DNA of 64,000 bases from Cylicocyclus nassatus (Eukaryota; Nematoda; Chromadorea; Rhabditida; Strongylidae): contig CATQJL010000001.1 in the NCBI GenBank assembly GCA_958299035.1, positions 248,001 through 312,000 of the forward strand, written 5' to 3'. Shown piece by piece: positions 1 through 12,700 of the stretch (position 1 is its first letter; each line of letters begins with the position of its first letter). A model generated the notes under the pieces. That model was not told the origin of the DNA, searched no databases, and saw nothing but the letters and a program-made list of their open reading frames with translations. The position numbers were made by a program, and so were the translations under genes.

Positions 1-666
1 CGGAGTCGTGAATTTTTGAAGGAGTATGGGTGGGTATATATTGAGAATCGTTGTTTTTGCGAGCCATTGCAAAGGTACTCGGACCCGACCTCTGGGACTG
101 GCCTGGAGTTTTGTATTAGATTTCTCATTTTCCAATAGAGCAGTACTAGTCCTGGAAACATTTGACGTTTCCGGAATCGTGAATTTTTGAAGGAATATGG
201 GTGGGTATATTTTGGGAATCGTTGTTTTTGCGAGCCTGCAAGGGTACTCGGACCCGACCTCTAGGACTGGCCTGGAGTTTTGTATTAGATTTCTCACTTT
301 CCAATAGAGCAGTACTAGTCCTGGAAGCATTTGACGTTTCCGGAATCGTGAATTTTTGAAGGAATATGGGTGGGTATATTTTGAGAATCGTTGTTTTGCG
401 AGCCTGCAAGGGTACTCGGACCCGACCTCTAGGACTGGCCTGGAGTTTTGTATTAGATGTCTCACTTTCCAATAGAGCAGTACTAGTACTGGAAACATTT
501 GACGTTTCCGGAATTGTGAATTTTTTAAGGAATATGGGTGGGTATATTTTGAGAGTCGTTGTTTTTGCGAGCCATTGCAAAGGTACTCGGACCCGACCTT
601 TGGGACTGGCCTGGAGTTTTGTATTAGATTTCTCATTTTCCAGTAGAGCAGAACTAGTCCTGGAAA

Positions 667-816
667 CAAAGTTTTGAAGGAATATGGGTGGGTATATATT
701 GAGAATCGTTGTTTTTGCGAGCCATTGCAAAGGTACTCGGACCCGACCTCTGGGACTGCCCTGGAGTTTCGTATTAGATTTCTCACTTTCCAATAGAGAA
801 GTACTAGTCCTGGAAA
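667..816 (+). repeat. Truncated 150 bp monomer (21 bp deletion), copy 1
   Basis: The junction reads 'ggaaacaaagttttgaagg', lacking 21 bp that normally include 'tttgacgtttccgg' and the following 'aatcgtg'. The rest is an ordinary type A monomer with the 'ctgccctggagtttcg' variant. Confidence 0.92.
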
Positions 817-985
817 CATTTGACGTTTCCGGAATCGTGAATTTTTGAAGGAATATGGGTGGGTATATTTTGAGAATCGTTGTTTTTGCGAGCCTGCAAG
901 GGTACTCGGACCCGACCTCTAGGACTGGCCTGGAGTTTTGTATTAGATTTCTCACTTTCCAATAGAGCAGTACTAGTACTGGAAA

Positions 986-1984
986 CATTTGACGTTTCCG
1001 GAATTGTGAATTTTTGAAGGAATATGGGTGGGTATATTTTGGGAATCGTTGTTTTTGCGAGCCTGCAAGGGTACTCGGACCCGACCTCTAGGACTGGCCT
1101 GGAGTTTTGTATTAGATTTCTCACTTTCCAATAGAGCAGTACTAGTCCTGGAAGCATTTGACGTTTCCGGAGTCGTGAATTTTTGAAGGAGTATGGGTGG
1201 GTATATATTGAGAATCGTTGTTTTTGCGAGCCATTGCAAAGGTACTCGGACCCGACCTCTGGGACTGGCCTGGAGTTTTGTATTAGATTTCTCATTTTCC
1301 AATAGAGCAGTACTAGTCCTGGAAACATTTGACGTTTCCGGAATCGTGAATTTTTGAAGGAATATGGGTGGGTATATTTTGGGAATCGTTGTTTTTGCGA
1401 GCCTGCAAGGGTACTCGGACCCGACCTCTAGGACTGGCCTGGAGTTTTGTATTAGATTTCTCACTTTCCAATAGAGCAGTACTAGTCCTGGAAGCATTTG
1501 ACGTTTCCGGAGTCGTGAATTTTTGAAGGAGTATGGGTGGGTATATTTTGAGAGTCGTTGTTTTTGCGAGCCATTGCAAAGGTACTCGGACCCGACCTTT
1601 GGGACTGGCCTGGAGTTTTGTATTAGATTTCTCATTTTCCAGTAGAGCAGAACTAGTCCTGGAAACAAAGTTTTGAAGGAATATGGGTGGGTATATATTG
1701 AGAATCGTTGTTTTTGCGAGCCATTGCAAAGGTACTCGGACCCGACCTCTGGGACTGCCCTGGAGTTTCGTATTAGATTTCTCACTTTCCAATAGAGAAG
1801 TACTAGTCCTGGAAACATTTGACGTTTCCGGAATCGTGAATTTTTGAAGGAATATGGGTGGGTATATTTTGAGAATCGTTGTTTTTGCGAGCCTGCAAGG
1901 GTACTCGGACCCGACCTCTAGGACTGGCCTGGAGTTTTGTATTAGATTTCTCACTTTCCAATAGAGCAGTACTAGTACTGGAAA
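986..1984. repeat. Region I HOR copy, 999 bp (6-mer)
   Basis: Complete copy of the six-monomer unit, with the 150 bp truncated monomer at 1,666-1,815. Its monomer starts are at 986, 1155, 1326, 1495, 1666 and 1816. The following unit repeats it with the same spacing, and translated frames across the two copies are identical, so sequence identity is very high. Confidence 0.9.
1666..1815 (+). repeat. Truncated 150 bp monomer, copy 2
   Basis: Same 21 bp deletion junction as at 667, exactly 999 bp downstream of it, so the deletion happened once and was then copied with its higher-order unit. Confidence 0.92.
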
Positions 1985-2983
1985 CATTTGACGTTTCCGG
2001 AATTGTGAATTTTTGAAGGAATATGGGTGGGTATATTTTGGGAATCGTTGTTTTTGCGAGCCTGCAAGGGTACTCGGACCCGACCTCTAGGACTGGCCTG
2101 GAGTTTTGTATTAGATTTCTCACTTTCCAATAGAGCAGTACTAGTCCTGGAAGCATTTGACGTTTCCGGAGTCGTGAATTTTTGAAGGAGTATGGGTGGG
2201 TATATATTGAGAATCGTTGTTTTTGCGAGCCATTGCAAAGGTACTCGGACCCGACCTCTGGGACTGGCCTGGAGTTTTGTATTAGATTTCTCATTTTCCA
2301 ATAGAGCAGTACTAGTCCTGGAAACATTTGACGTTTCCGGAATCGTGAATTTTTGAAGGAATATGGGTGGGTATATTTTGGGAATCGTTGTTTTTGCGAG
2401 CCTGCAAGGGTACTCGGACCCGACCTCTAGGACTGGCCTGGAGTTTTGTATTAGATTTCTCACTTTCCAATAGAGCAGTACTAGTCCTGGAAGCATTTGA
2501 CGTTTCCGGAGTCGTGAATTTTTGAAGGAGTATGGGTGGGTATATTTTGAGAGTCGTTGTTTTTGCGAGCCATTGCAAAGGTACTCGGACCCGACCTTTG
2601 GGACTGGCCTGGAGTTTTGTATTAGATTTCTCATTTTCCAGTAGAGCAGAACTAGTCCTGGAAACAAAGTTTTGAAGGAATATGGGTGGGTATATATTGA
2701 GAATCGTTGTTTTTGCGAGCCATTGCAAAGGTACTCGGACCCGACCTCTGGGACTGCCCTGGAGTTTCGTATTAGATTTCTCACTTTCCAATAGAGAAGT
2801 ACTAGTCCTGGAAACATTTGACGTTTCCGGAATCGTGAATTTTTGAAGGAATATGGGTGGGTATATTTTGAGAATCGTTGTTTTTGCGAGCCTGCAAGGG
2901 TACTCGGACCCGACCTCTAGGACTGGCCTGGAGTTTTGTATTAGATTTCTCACTTTCCAATAGAGCAGTACTAGTACTGGAAA
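1985..2983. repeat. Region I HOR copy, 999 bp (6-mer)
   Basis: Second complete copy, directly adjoining the first and with the same monomer order and lengths. The truncated monomer is at 2,665-2,814. The near identity of the two neighbouring copies suggests a recent duplication. Confidence 0.9.
2665..2814 (+). repeat. Truncated 150 bp monomer, copy 3
   Basis: Same deletion junction, again 999 bp after the previous copy. Confidence 0.92.
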
Positions 2984-3642
2984 CATTTGACGTTTCCGGA
3001 ATTGTGAATTTTTGAAGGAATATGGGTGGGTATATTTTGGGAATCGTTGTTTTTGCGAGCCTGCAAGGGTACTCGGACCCGACCTCTAGGACTGGCCTGG
3101 AGTTTTGTATTAGATTTCTCACTTTCCAATAGAGCAGTACTAGTCCTGGAAGCATTTGACGTTTCCGGAGTCGTGAATTTTTGAAGGAGTATGGGTGGGT
3201 ATATATTGAGAATCGTTGTTTTTGCGAGCCATTGCAAAGGTACTCGGACCCGACCTCTGGGACTGGCCTGGAGTTTTGTATTAGATTTCTCATTTTCCAG
3301 TAGAGCAGAACTAGTCCTGGAAACAAAGTTTTGAAGGAATATGGGTGGGTATATATTGAGAATCGTTGTTTTTGCGAGCCATTGCAAAGGTACTCGGACC
3401 CGACCTCTGGGACTGCCCTGGAGTTTCGTATTAGATTTCTCACTTTCCAATAGAGAAGTACTAGTCCTGGAAACATTTGACGTTTCCGGAATCGTGAATT
3501 TTTGAAGGAATATGGGTGGGTATATTTTGAGAATCGTTGTTTTTGCGAGCCTGCAAGGGTACTCGGACCCGACCTCTAGGACTGGCCTGGAGTTTTGTAT
3601 TAGATTTCTCACTTTCCAATAGAGCAGTACTAGTACTGGAAA
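2984..3642. repeat. Region I HOR copy contracted to 659 bp (4-mer)
   Basis: This copy has the same first and last monomers as its neighbours but is 340 bp shorter, exactly one A plus one B monomer. The monomer just before the truncated one joins the first half of one type A variant to the second half of another ('ccagtagagcagaac' at the end), which fits a deletion by unequal crossing over. Confidence 0.85.
3324..3473 (+). repeat. Truncated 150 bp monomer, copy 4
   Basis: Same deletion junction, 659 bp after the previous copy because the intervening unit lost two monomers. It is the last truncated copy I see in the window. Confidence 0.92.
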
Positions 3643-5682
3643 CATTTGACGTTTCCGGAATTGTGAATTTTTGAAGGAATATGGGTGGGTATATTTTGGG
3701 AATCGTTGTTTTTGCGAGCCTGCAAGGGTACTCGGACCCGACCTCTAGGACTGGCCTGGAGTTTTGTATTAGATTTCTCACTTTCCAATAGAGCAGTACT
3801 AGTTCTGGAAGCATTTGACGTTTCCGGAGTCGTGAATTTTTGAAGGAGTATGGGTGGGTATATATTGAGAATCGTTGTTTTTGCGAGCCATTGCAAAGGT
3901 ACTCGGACCCGACCTCTGGGACTGGCCTGGAGTTTTGTATTAGATTTCTCATTTTCCAATAGAGCAGTACTAGTCCTGGAAACATTTGACGTTTCCGGAA
4001 TGGTGAATTTTTGAAGGAATATGGGTGGGTATATTTTGAGAATCGTTGTTTTTGCGAGCCTGCAAAGGTACTCGGACCCGACCTCTAGGACTGGCCTGGA
4101 GTTTTGTATTAGATTTCTCATTTTCCAATAGAGAAGTACTAGTCCTGGAAACATTTGACGTTTCCGGAATCGTGAATTTTTGAAGGAATATGGGTGGGTA
4201 TATTTTGAGAATCGTTGTTTTTGCGAGCCTGCAAGGGTACTCGGACCCGACCTCTAGGACTGGCCTGGAGTTTTGTATTAGATTTCTCACTTTCCAATAG
4301 AGCAGTACTAGTACTGGAAACATTTGACGTTTCCGGAATTGTGAATTTTTGAAGGAATATGGGTGGGTATATTTTGAGAATCGTTGTTTTTGCGAGCCTG
4401 CAAGGGTACTCGGACCCGACCTCTAGGACTGGCCTGGAGTTTTGTATTAGATTTCTCACTTTCCAATAGAGCAGTACTAGTCCTGGAAGCATTTGACGTT
4501 TCCGGAATCGTGAATTTTTGAAGGAATATGGGTGGGTATATATTGAGAATCGTTGTTTTTGCGAGCCATTGCAAAGGTACTCGGACCCGACCTCTAGGAC
4601 TGGCCTGGAGTTTTGTATTAGATTTCTCACTTTCCAATAGAGCAGTACTAGTCCTGGAAGCATTTGACGTTTCCGGAATCGTGAAGTTCTGAAGGAATAT
4701 GGGTGGGTATATATTGAGAATCGTTGTTTTTGCGAGCCATTGCAAAGGTACTCGGACCCGACCTCTAGGACTGGCCTGGAGTTTTGTATTAGATTTCTCA
4801 TTTTCCAATAGAGAAGTACTAGTCCTGGAAACATTTGACGTTTCCGGAATCGTGAATTTTTGAAGGAATATGGGTGGGTATATATTGAGAATCGTTGTTT
4901 TTGCGAGCCATTGCAAAGGTACTCGGACCCGACCTTTGGGACTGGCCTGGAGTTTTGTATTAGATTTCTCATTTTCCAGTAGAGCAGAACTAGTCCTGGA
5001 AACATTTGACGTTTCCGGAATCGTGAAGTTTTGAAGGAATATGGGTGGGTATATATTGAGAATCGTTGTTTTTGCGAACCATTGCAAAGGTACTCGGACC
5101 CGACCTCTGGGACTGCCCTGGAGTTTCGTATTAGATTTCTCACTTTCCAATAGAGAAGTACTAGTCCTGGAAACATTTGACGTTTCCGGAATCGTGAATT
5201 TTTGAAGGAATATGGGTGGGTATATTTTGAGAATCGTTGTTTTTGCGAGCCTGCAAGGGTACTCGGACCCGACCTCTAGGACTGGCCTGGAGTTTTGTAT
5301 TAGATTTCTCACTTTCCAATAGAGCAGAACTAGTCCTGGAAACATTTGACGTTTCCGGAATCGTGAAGTTTTGAAGGAATATGGGTGGGTATATATTGAG
5401 AATCGTTGTTTTTGCGAGCCATTGCAAAGGTACTCGGACCCGACCTCTGGGACTGCCCTGGAGTTTCGTATTAGATTTCTCACTTTCCAATAGAGAAGTA
5501 CTAGTCCTGGAAACATTTGACGTTTCCGGAATCGTGAATTTTTGAAGGAATATGGGTGGGTATATTTTGAGAATCGTTGTTTTTGCGAGCCTGCAAGGGT
5601 ACTCGGACCCGACCTCTAGGACTGGCCTGGAGTTTTGTATTAGATTTCTCACTTTCCAATAGAGCAGTACTAGTCCTGGAAG

Positions 5683-6192
5683 TATTTGACGTTTCCGGAA
5701 TCGTGAATTTTTGAAGGAATATGGGTGGGTATATATTGAGAATCGTTGTTTTTGCGAGCCATTGCAAAGGTACTCGGACCCGACCTCTAGGACTGGCCTG
5801 GAGTTTTGTATTAGACTTCTCACTTTCCAATAGAGCAGTACTAGTCCTGGAAGCATTTGACGTTTCCGGAATCGTGAAGTTTTGAAGGAATATGGGTGGG
5901 TATATATTGAGAATCGTTGTTTTTGCGAGCCATTGCAAAGGTACTCGGACCCGACCTCTAAGACTGGCCTGGAGTTTTGTATTAGATTTCTCATTTTCCA
6001 ATAGAGAAGTACTAGTCCTGGAAACATTTGACGTTTCCGGAATCGTGAACTTTTGAAGGAATATGGGTGGGTAATTTTGAGAATCGTTGTTTTTGCGAGC
6101 CTGCAAGGGTACTCGGACCCGACCTCTAGGACTGGCCTGGAGTTTTGTATTAGATTTCTCACTTTCCAATAGAGCAGTACTAGTCCTGGAAG
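5683..6192. repeat. 510 bp three-monomer duplication, first copy
   Basis: Three monomers of 171, 171 and 168 bp. Shared private markers with the next copy are 'attagacttctc' (5,811 and 6,321) and 'gggtaattttgag' (6,071 and 6,581), each 510 bp apart. The first monomer starts with the variant 'gtatttgacg'. Confidence 0.85.
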
Positions 6193-6700
6193 CATTTGAC
6201 GTTTCCGGAATCGTGAATTTTTGAAGGAATATGGGTGGGTATATATTGAGAATCGTTGTTTTTGCGAGCCATTGCAAAGGTACTCGGACCCGACCTCTAG
6301 GACTGGCCTGGAGTTTTGTATTAGACTTCTCACTTTCCAATAGAGCAGTACTAGTCCTGGAAGCATTTGACGTTTCCGGAATCGTGAAGTTTTGAAGGAA
6401 TATGGGTGGGTATATATTGAGAATCGTTGTTTTTGCGAGCCATTGCAAAGGTACTCGGACCCGACCTCTAGGACTGGCCTGGAGTTTTGTATTAGATTTC
6501 TCATTTTCCAATAGAGAAGTACTAGTCCTGGAAACATTTGACGTTTCCGGAATCGTGAACTTTTGAAGGAATATGGGTGGGTAATTTTGAGAATCGTTGT
6601 TTTTGCGAGCCTGCAAGGGTACTCGGACCCGACCTCTAGGACTGGCCTGGAGTTTTGTATTAGATTTCTCACTCCAATAGAGCAGTACTAGTACTGGAAA
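6193..6700. repeat. 510 bp three-monomer duplication, second copy (508 bp)
   Basis: Same three monomers as the preceding unit; the last one has lost two further bases, giving 'cactccaatag' instead of 'cactttccaatag'. A third version of this trimer, with the variant 'gacttttccgg', lies at about 7,719-8,226. Confidence 0.85.
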
Positions 6701-8226
6701 CATTTGACGTTTCCGGAATTGTGAATTTTTGAAGGAATATGGGTGGGTATATTTTGAGAATCGTTGTTTTTGCGAGCCTGCAAGGGTACACGGACCCGAC
6801 CTCTAGGACTGGCCTGGAGTTTTGTATTAGATTTCTCACTTTCCAATAGAGCAGTACTAGTCCTGGAAGCATTTGACGTTTCCGGAATCGTGAATTTTTG
6901 AAGGAATATGGGTGGGTATATATTGAGAATCGTTGTTTTTGCGAGCCATTGCAAAGGTACTCGGACCCGACCTTTGGGACTGGCCTGGAGTTTTGTATTA
7001 GATTTCTCATTTTCCAGTAGAGCAGAACTAGTCCTGGAAACATTTGACGTTTCCGGAATCGTGAAGTTTTGAAGGAATATGGGTGGGTATATATTGAGAA
7101 TCGTTGTTTTTGCGAGCCATTGCAAAGGTACTCGGACCCGACCTCTGGGACTGCCCTGGAGTTTCGTATTAGATTTCTCACTTTCCAATAGAGAAGTACT
7201 AGTCCTGGAAACATTTGACGTTTCCGGAATCGTGAATTTTTGAAGGAATATGGGTGGGTATATTTTGAGAATCGTTGTTTTTGCGAGCCTGCAAGGGTAC
7301 TCGGACCCGACCTCTAGGACTGGCCTGGAGTTTTGTATTAGATTTCTCACTTTCCAATAGAGCAGTACTAGTACTGGAAACATTTGACGTTTCCGGAATT
7401 GTGAATTTTTGAAGGAATATGGGTGGGTATATTTTGAGAATCGTTGTTTTTGCGAGCCTGCAAGGGTACTCGGACCCGACCTCTAGGACTGGCCTGGAGT
7501 TTTGTATTAGATTTCTCACTTTCCAATAGAGCAGTACTAGTACTGGAAACATTTGACGTTTCCGGAATTGTGAATTTTTGAAGGAATATGGGTGGGTATA
7601 TTTTGAGAATCGTTGTTTTTGCGAGCCTGCAAGGGTACTCGGACCCGACCTCTAGTACTGGCCTGGAGTTTTGTATTAGATTTCTCACTTTCCAATAGAG
7701 CAGTACTAGTCCTGGAAGCATTTGACGTTTCCGGAATCGTGAATTTTTGAAGGAATATGGGTGGGTATATATTGAGAATCGTTGTTTTTGCGAGCCATTG
7801 CAAAGGTACTCGGACCCGACCTCTAGGACTGGCCTGGAGTTTTGTATTAGATTTCTCACTTTCCAATAGAGCAGTACTAGTCCTGGAAGCATTTGACTTT
7901 TCCGGAATCGTGAAGTTTTGAAGGAATATGGGTGGGTATATATTGAGAATCGTTGTTTTTGCGAGCCATTGCAAAGGTACTCGGACCCGACCTCTAGGAC
8001 TGGCCTGGAGTTTTGTATTAGATTTCTCATTTTCCAATAGAGAAGTACTAGTCCTGGAAACATTTGACGTTTCCGGAATCGTGAACTTTTGAAGGAATAT
8101 GGGTGGGTAATTTTGAGAATCGTTGTTTTTGCGAGCCTGCAAGGGTACTCGGACCCGACCTCTAGGACTGGCCTGGAGTTTTGTATTAGATTTCTCACTC
8201 CAATAGAGCAGTACTAGTACTGGAAA
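6701..8226. repeat. 1,526 bp nine-monomer repeat, first copy
   Basis: Nine monomers of 169, 171, 171, 169, 169, 169, 171, 171 and 166 bp. Markers repeat 1,526 bp later: 'gggtacacgg' (about 6,785 and 8,311) and 'gggtaattttgag' (6,581 and 8,107). The match to the second copy begins upstream of this border, near 6,193. Confidence 0.85.
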
Positions 8227-9500
8227 CATTTGACGTTTCCGGAATTGTGAATTTTTGAAGGAATATGGGTGGGTATATTTTGAGAATCGTTGTTTTTGCG
8301 AGCCTGCAAGGGTACACGGACCCGACCTCTAGGACTGGCCTGGAGTTTTGTATTAGATTTCTCACTTTCCAATAGAGCAGTACTAGTCCTGGAAGCATTT
8401 GACGTTTCCGGAATCGTGAATTTTTGAAGGAATATGGGTGGGTATATATTGAGAATCGTTGTTTTTGCGAGCCATTGCAAAGGTACTCGGACCCGACCTT
8501 TGGGACTGGCCTGGAGTTTTGTATTAGATTTCTCATTTTCCAGTAGAGCAGAACTAGTCCTGGAAACATTTGACGTTTCCGGAATCGTGAAGTTTTGAAG
8601 GAATATGGGTGGGTATATATTGAGAATCGTTGTTTTTGCGAGCCATTGCAAAGGTACTCGGACCCGACCTCTGGGACTGCCCTGGAGTTTCGTATTAGAT
8701 TTCTCACTTTCCAATAGAGAAGTACTAGTCCTGGAAACATTTGACGTTTCCGGAATCGTGAATTTTTGAAGGAATATGGGTGGGTATATTTTGAGAATCG
8801 TTGTTTTTGCGAGCCTGCAAGGGTACTCGGACCCGACCTCTAGGACTGGCCTGGAGTTTTGTATTAGATTTCTCACTTTCCAATAGAGCAGTACTAGTAC
8901 TGGAAACATTTGACGTTTCCGGAATTGTGAATTTTTGAAGGAATATGGGTGGGTATATTTTGAGAATCGTTGTTTTTGCGAGCCTGCAAGGGTACTCGGA
9001 CCCGACCTCTAGGACTGGCCTGGAGTTTTGTATTAGATTTCTCACTTTCCAATAGAGCAGTACTAGTACTGGAAACATTTGACGTTTCCGGAATTGTGAA
9101 TTTTTGAAGGAATATGGGTGGGTATATTTTGAGAATCGTTGTTTTTGCGAGCCTGCAAGGGTACTCGGACCCGACCTCTAGGACTGGCCTGGAGTTTTGT
9201 ATTAGATTTCTCACTTTCCAATAGAGCAGTACTAGTCCTGGAAGCATTTGACGTTTCCGGAATCGTGAATTTTTGAAGGAATATGGGTGGGTATATATTG
9301 AGAATCGTTGTTTTTGCGAGCCATTGCAAAGGTACTCGGACCCGACCTCTAGGACTGGCCTGGAGTTTTGTATTAGATTTCTCACTTTCCAATAGAGCAG
9401 TACTAGTCCTGGAAGCATTTGACTTTTCCGGAATCGTGAAGTTTTGAAGGAATATGGGTGGGTATATATTGAGAATCGTTGTTTTTGCGAGCCATTGCAA
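8227..9500. repeat. 1,526 bp nine-monomer repeat, second copy (partial)
   Basis: Follows the first copy with an exact offset of 1,526 bp, including the rare variant 'gacttttccgg' (7,895 and 9,421). It departs from the first copy at about 9,500, where the monomer switches to the 'ctttgggactgg' and 'ccagtagagcagaac' variants instead of repeating the trimer end. Confidence 0.8.
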
Positions 9501-9757
9501 AGGTACTCGGACCCGACCTTTGGGACTGGCCTGGAGTTTTGTATTAGATTTCTCATTTTCCAGTAGAGCAGAACTAGTCCTGGAAACATTTGACGTTTCC
9601 GGAATCGTGAAGTTTTGAAGGAATATGGGTGGGTATATATTGAGAATCGTTGTTTTTGCGAGCCATTGCAAAGGTACTCGGACCCGACCTCTGGGACTGC
9701 CCTGGAGTTTCGTATTAGATTTCTCACTTTCCAATAGAGAAGTACTAGTCCTGGAAA

Positions 9758-12700
9758 CATTTGACGTTTCTGGAATCGTGAATTTTTGAAGGAATATGGG
9801 TGGGTATATTTTGAGAATCGTTGTTTTTGCGAGCCTGCAAGGGTACTCGGACCCGACCTCTAGGACTGGCCTGGAGTTTTGTATTAGATTTCTCACTTTC
9901 CAATAGAGCAGTACTAGTACTGGAAACATTTGACGTTTCCGGAATTGTGAATTTTTGAAGGAATATGGGTGGGTATATTTTGAGAATCGTTGTTTTTGCG
10001 AGCCTGCAAGGGTACTCGGACCCGACCTCTAGGACTGGCCTGGAGTTTTGTATTAGATTTCTCACTTTCCAATAGAGCAGTACTAGTACTGGAAACATTT
10101 GACGTTTCCGGAATTGTGAATTTTTGAAGGAATATGGGTGGGTATATTTTGAGAATCGTTGTTTTTGCGAGCCTGCAAGGGTACTCGGACCCGACCTCTA
10201 GGACTGGCCTGGAGTTTTGTATTAGATTTCTCACTTTCCAATAGAGCAGTACTAGTCCTGGAAGCATTTGACGTTTCCGGAATCGTGAATTTTTGAAGGA
10301 ATATGGGTGGGTATATATTGAGAATCGTTGTTTTTGCGAGCCATTGCAAAGGTACTCGGACCCGACCTCTAGGACTGGCCTGGAGTTTTGTATTAGATTT
10401 CTCACTTTCCAATAGAGCAGTACTAGTCCTGGAAGCATTTGACTTTTCCGGAATCGTGAAGTTTTGAAGGAATATGGGTGGGTATATATTGAGAATCGTT
10501 GTTTTTGCGAGCCATTGCAAAGGTACTCGGACCCGACCTCTAGGACTGGCCTGGAGTTTTGTATTAGATTTCTCATTTTCCAATAGAGAAGTACTAGTCC
10601 TGGAAACATTTGACGTTTCCGGAATTGTGAATTTTTGAAGGAATATGGGTGGGTATATTTTGAGAATCGTTGTTTTTGCGAGCCTGCAAGGGTACACGGA
10701 CCTGACCTCTAGGACTGGCCTGGAGTTTTGTATTAGATTTCTCACTTTCCAATAGAGCAGTACTAGTCCTGGAAGCATTTGACGTTTCCGGAGTCGTGAA
10801 TTTTTGAAGGAATATGGGTGGGTATATATTGAGAATCGTTGTTTTTGCGAGCCATTGCAAAGGTACTCGGACCCGACCTCTGGGACTGGCCTGGAGTTTT
10901 GTATTAGATTTCTCATTTTCCAATAGAGAAGTACTAGTCCTGGAAACATTTGACGTTTCCGGAATCGTGAATTTTTGAAGGAATATGGGTGGGTATATTT
11001 TGAGAATCGTTGTTTTTGCGAGCCTGCAAGGGTACTCGGACCCGACCTCTAGGACTGGCCTGGAGTTTTGTATTAGATTTCTCATTTTCCAATAGAGAAG
11101 TACTAGTCCTGGAAACATTTGACGTTTCCGGAATCGTGAATTTTTGAAGGAATATGGGTGGGTAATTTTGAGAATCGTTGTTTTTGCGAGCCTGCAAGGG
11201 TACTCGGACCCGACCTCTAGGACTGGCCTGGAGTTTTGTATTAGATTTCTCATTTTCCAATAGAGCAGTACTAGTCCTGGAAACATTTGACGTTTCCGGA
11301 ATGGTGAATTTTTGAAGGAATATGGGTGGGTATATTTTGAGAATCGTTGTTTTTGCGAGCCTGCAAGGGTACTCGGACCCGACCTCTAGGACTGGCCTGG
11401 AGTTTTGTATTAGATTTCTCACTTTCCAATAGAGCAGTACTAGTACTGGAAACATTTGACGTTTCCGGAATTGTGAATTTTTGAAGGAATATGGGTGGGT
11501 ATATTTTGAGAATCGTTGTTTTTGCGAGCCTGCAAGGGTACTCGGACCCGACCTCTAGGACTGGCCTGGAGTTTTGTATTAGATTTCTCACTTTCCAATA
11601 GAGCAGTACTAGTCCTGGAAGCATTTGACGTTTCCGGAGTCGTGAATTTTTGAAGGAATATGGGTGGGTATATATTGAGAATCGTTGTTTTTGCGAGCCA
11701 TTGCAAAGGTACTCGGACCCGACCTCTGGGACTGGCCTGGAGTTTTGTATTAGATTTCTCATTTTCCAATAGAGAAGTACTAGTCCTGGAAACATTTGAC
11801 GTTTCCGGAATCGTGAATTTTTGAAGGAATATGGGTGGGTATATTTTGAGAATCGTTGTTTTTGCGAGCCTGCAAGGGTACTCGGACCCGACCTCTAGGA
11901 CTGGCCTGGAGTTTTGTATTAGATTTCTCATTTTCCAATAGAGAAGTACTAGTCCTGGAAACATTTGACGTTTCCGGAATCGTGAATTTTTGAAGGAATA
12001 TGGGTGGGTAATTTTGAGAATCGTTGTTTTTGCGAGCCTGCAAGGGTACTCGGACCCGACCTCTAGGACTGGCCTGGAGTTTTGTATTAGATTTCTCACT
12101 TTCCAATAGAGCAGTACTAGTACTGGAAACATTTGACGTTTCCGGAATTGTGAATTTTTGAAGGAATATGGGTGGGTATATTTTGAGAATCGTTGTTTTT
12201 GCGAGCCTGCAAGGGTACTCGGACCCGACCTCTAGGACTGGCCTGGAGTTTTGTATTAGATTTCTCACTTTCCAATAGAGCAGTACTAGTCCTGGAAGCA
12301 TTTGACGTTTCCGGAGTCGTGAATTTTTGAAGGAATATGGGTGGGTATATATTGAGAATCGTTGTTTTTGCGAGCCATTGCAAAGGTACTCGGACCCGAC
12401 CTCTGGGACTGGCCTAGAGTTTTGTATTAGATTTCTCATTTTCCAATAGAGAAGTACTAGTCCTGGAAACATTTGACGTTTCCGGAATCGTGAATTTTTG
12501 AAGGAATATGGGTGGGTATATTTTGAGAATCGTTGTTTTTGCGAGCCTGCAAGGGTACTCGGACCCGACCTCTAGGACTGGCCTGGAGTTTTGTATTAGA
12601 TTTCTCATTTTCCAATAGAGCAGTACTAGTCCTGGAAGCATTTGACGTTTCCGGAATCGTGAATTTTTGAAGAAATATGGGTGGGTATATATTGAGAATC

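Larger units (their letters stand above)
1..4151. repeat. Region I: 999 bp six-monomer higher-order repeat
   Basis: Monomers recur in a fixed order with a 999 bp period made of lengths 169, 169, 171, 169, 171 and 150 bp. Markers that return at this period are the variant 'gaaggagtatggg', the type B variant 'ttttgggaatcg', and a truncated monomer. The first copy is cut by the window edge and holds an extra 168 bp monomer (328-495). The last copy is shortened to 659 bp. After about 4,150 these markers disappear. Confidence 0.9.
4152..9757. repeat. Region II: mixed A/B monomers with 3-mer and 9-mer duplications
   Basis: Monomer order is less regular than in region I and the 150 bp truncated monomer is absent. 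Four consecutive type A monomers lie at 4,490-5,173. Local markers are 'gggtaattttgag' (one base deleted), 'cactccaatag' (two bases deleted) and 'gggtacacgg'. Their spacings reveal a 510 bp and a 1,526 bp duplication, listed separately. Confidence 0.85.

Noticed and set aside
366..677. Plus-strand open frame of about 100 codons
   Set aside because: It is kept open only by small deletions in two adjacent monomers (one T lost near 393, extra T near 523); other copies of the same monomers have stops.
667..816. Transposon insertion or excision scar at the 150 bp monomer
   Set aside because: There is no target-site duplication or foreign sequence; the change is a simple 21 bp deletion.
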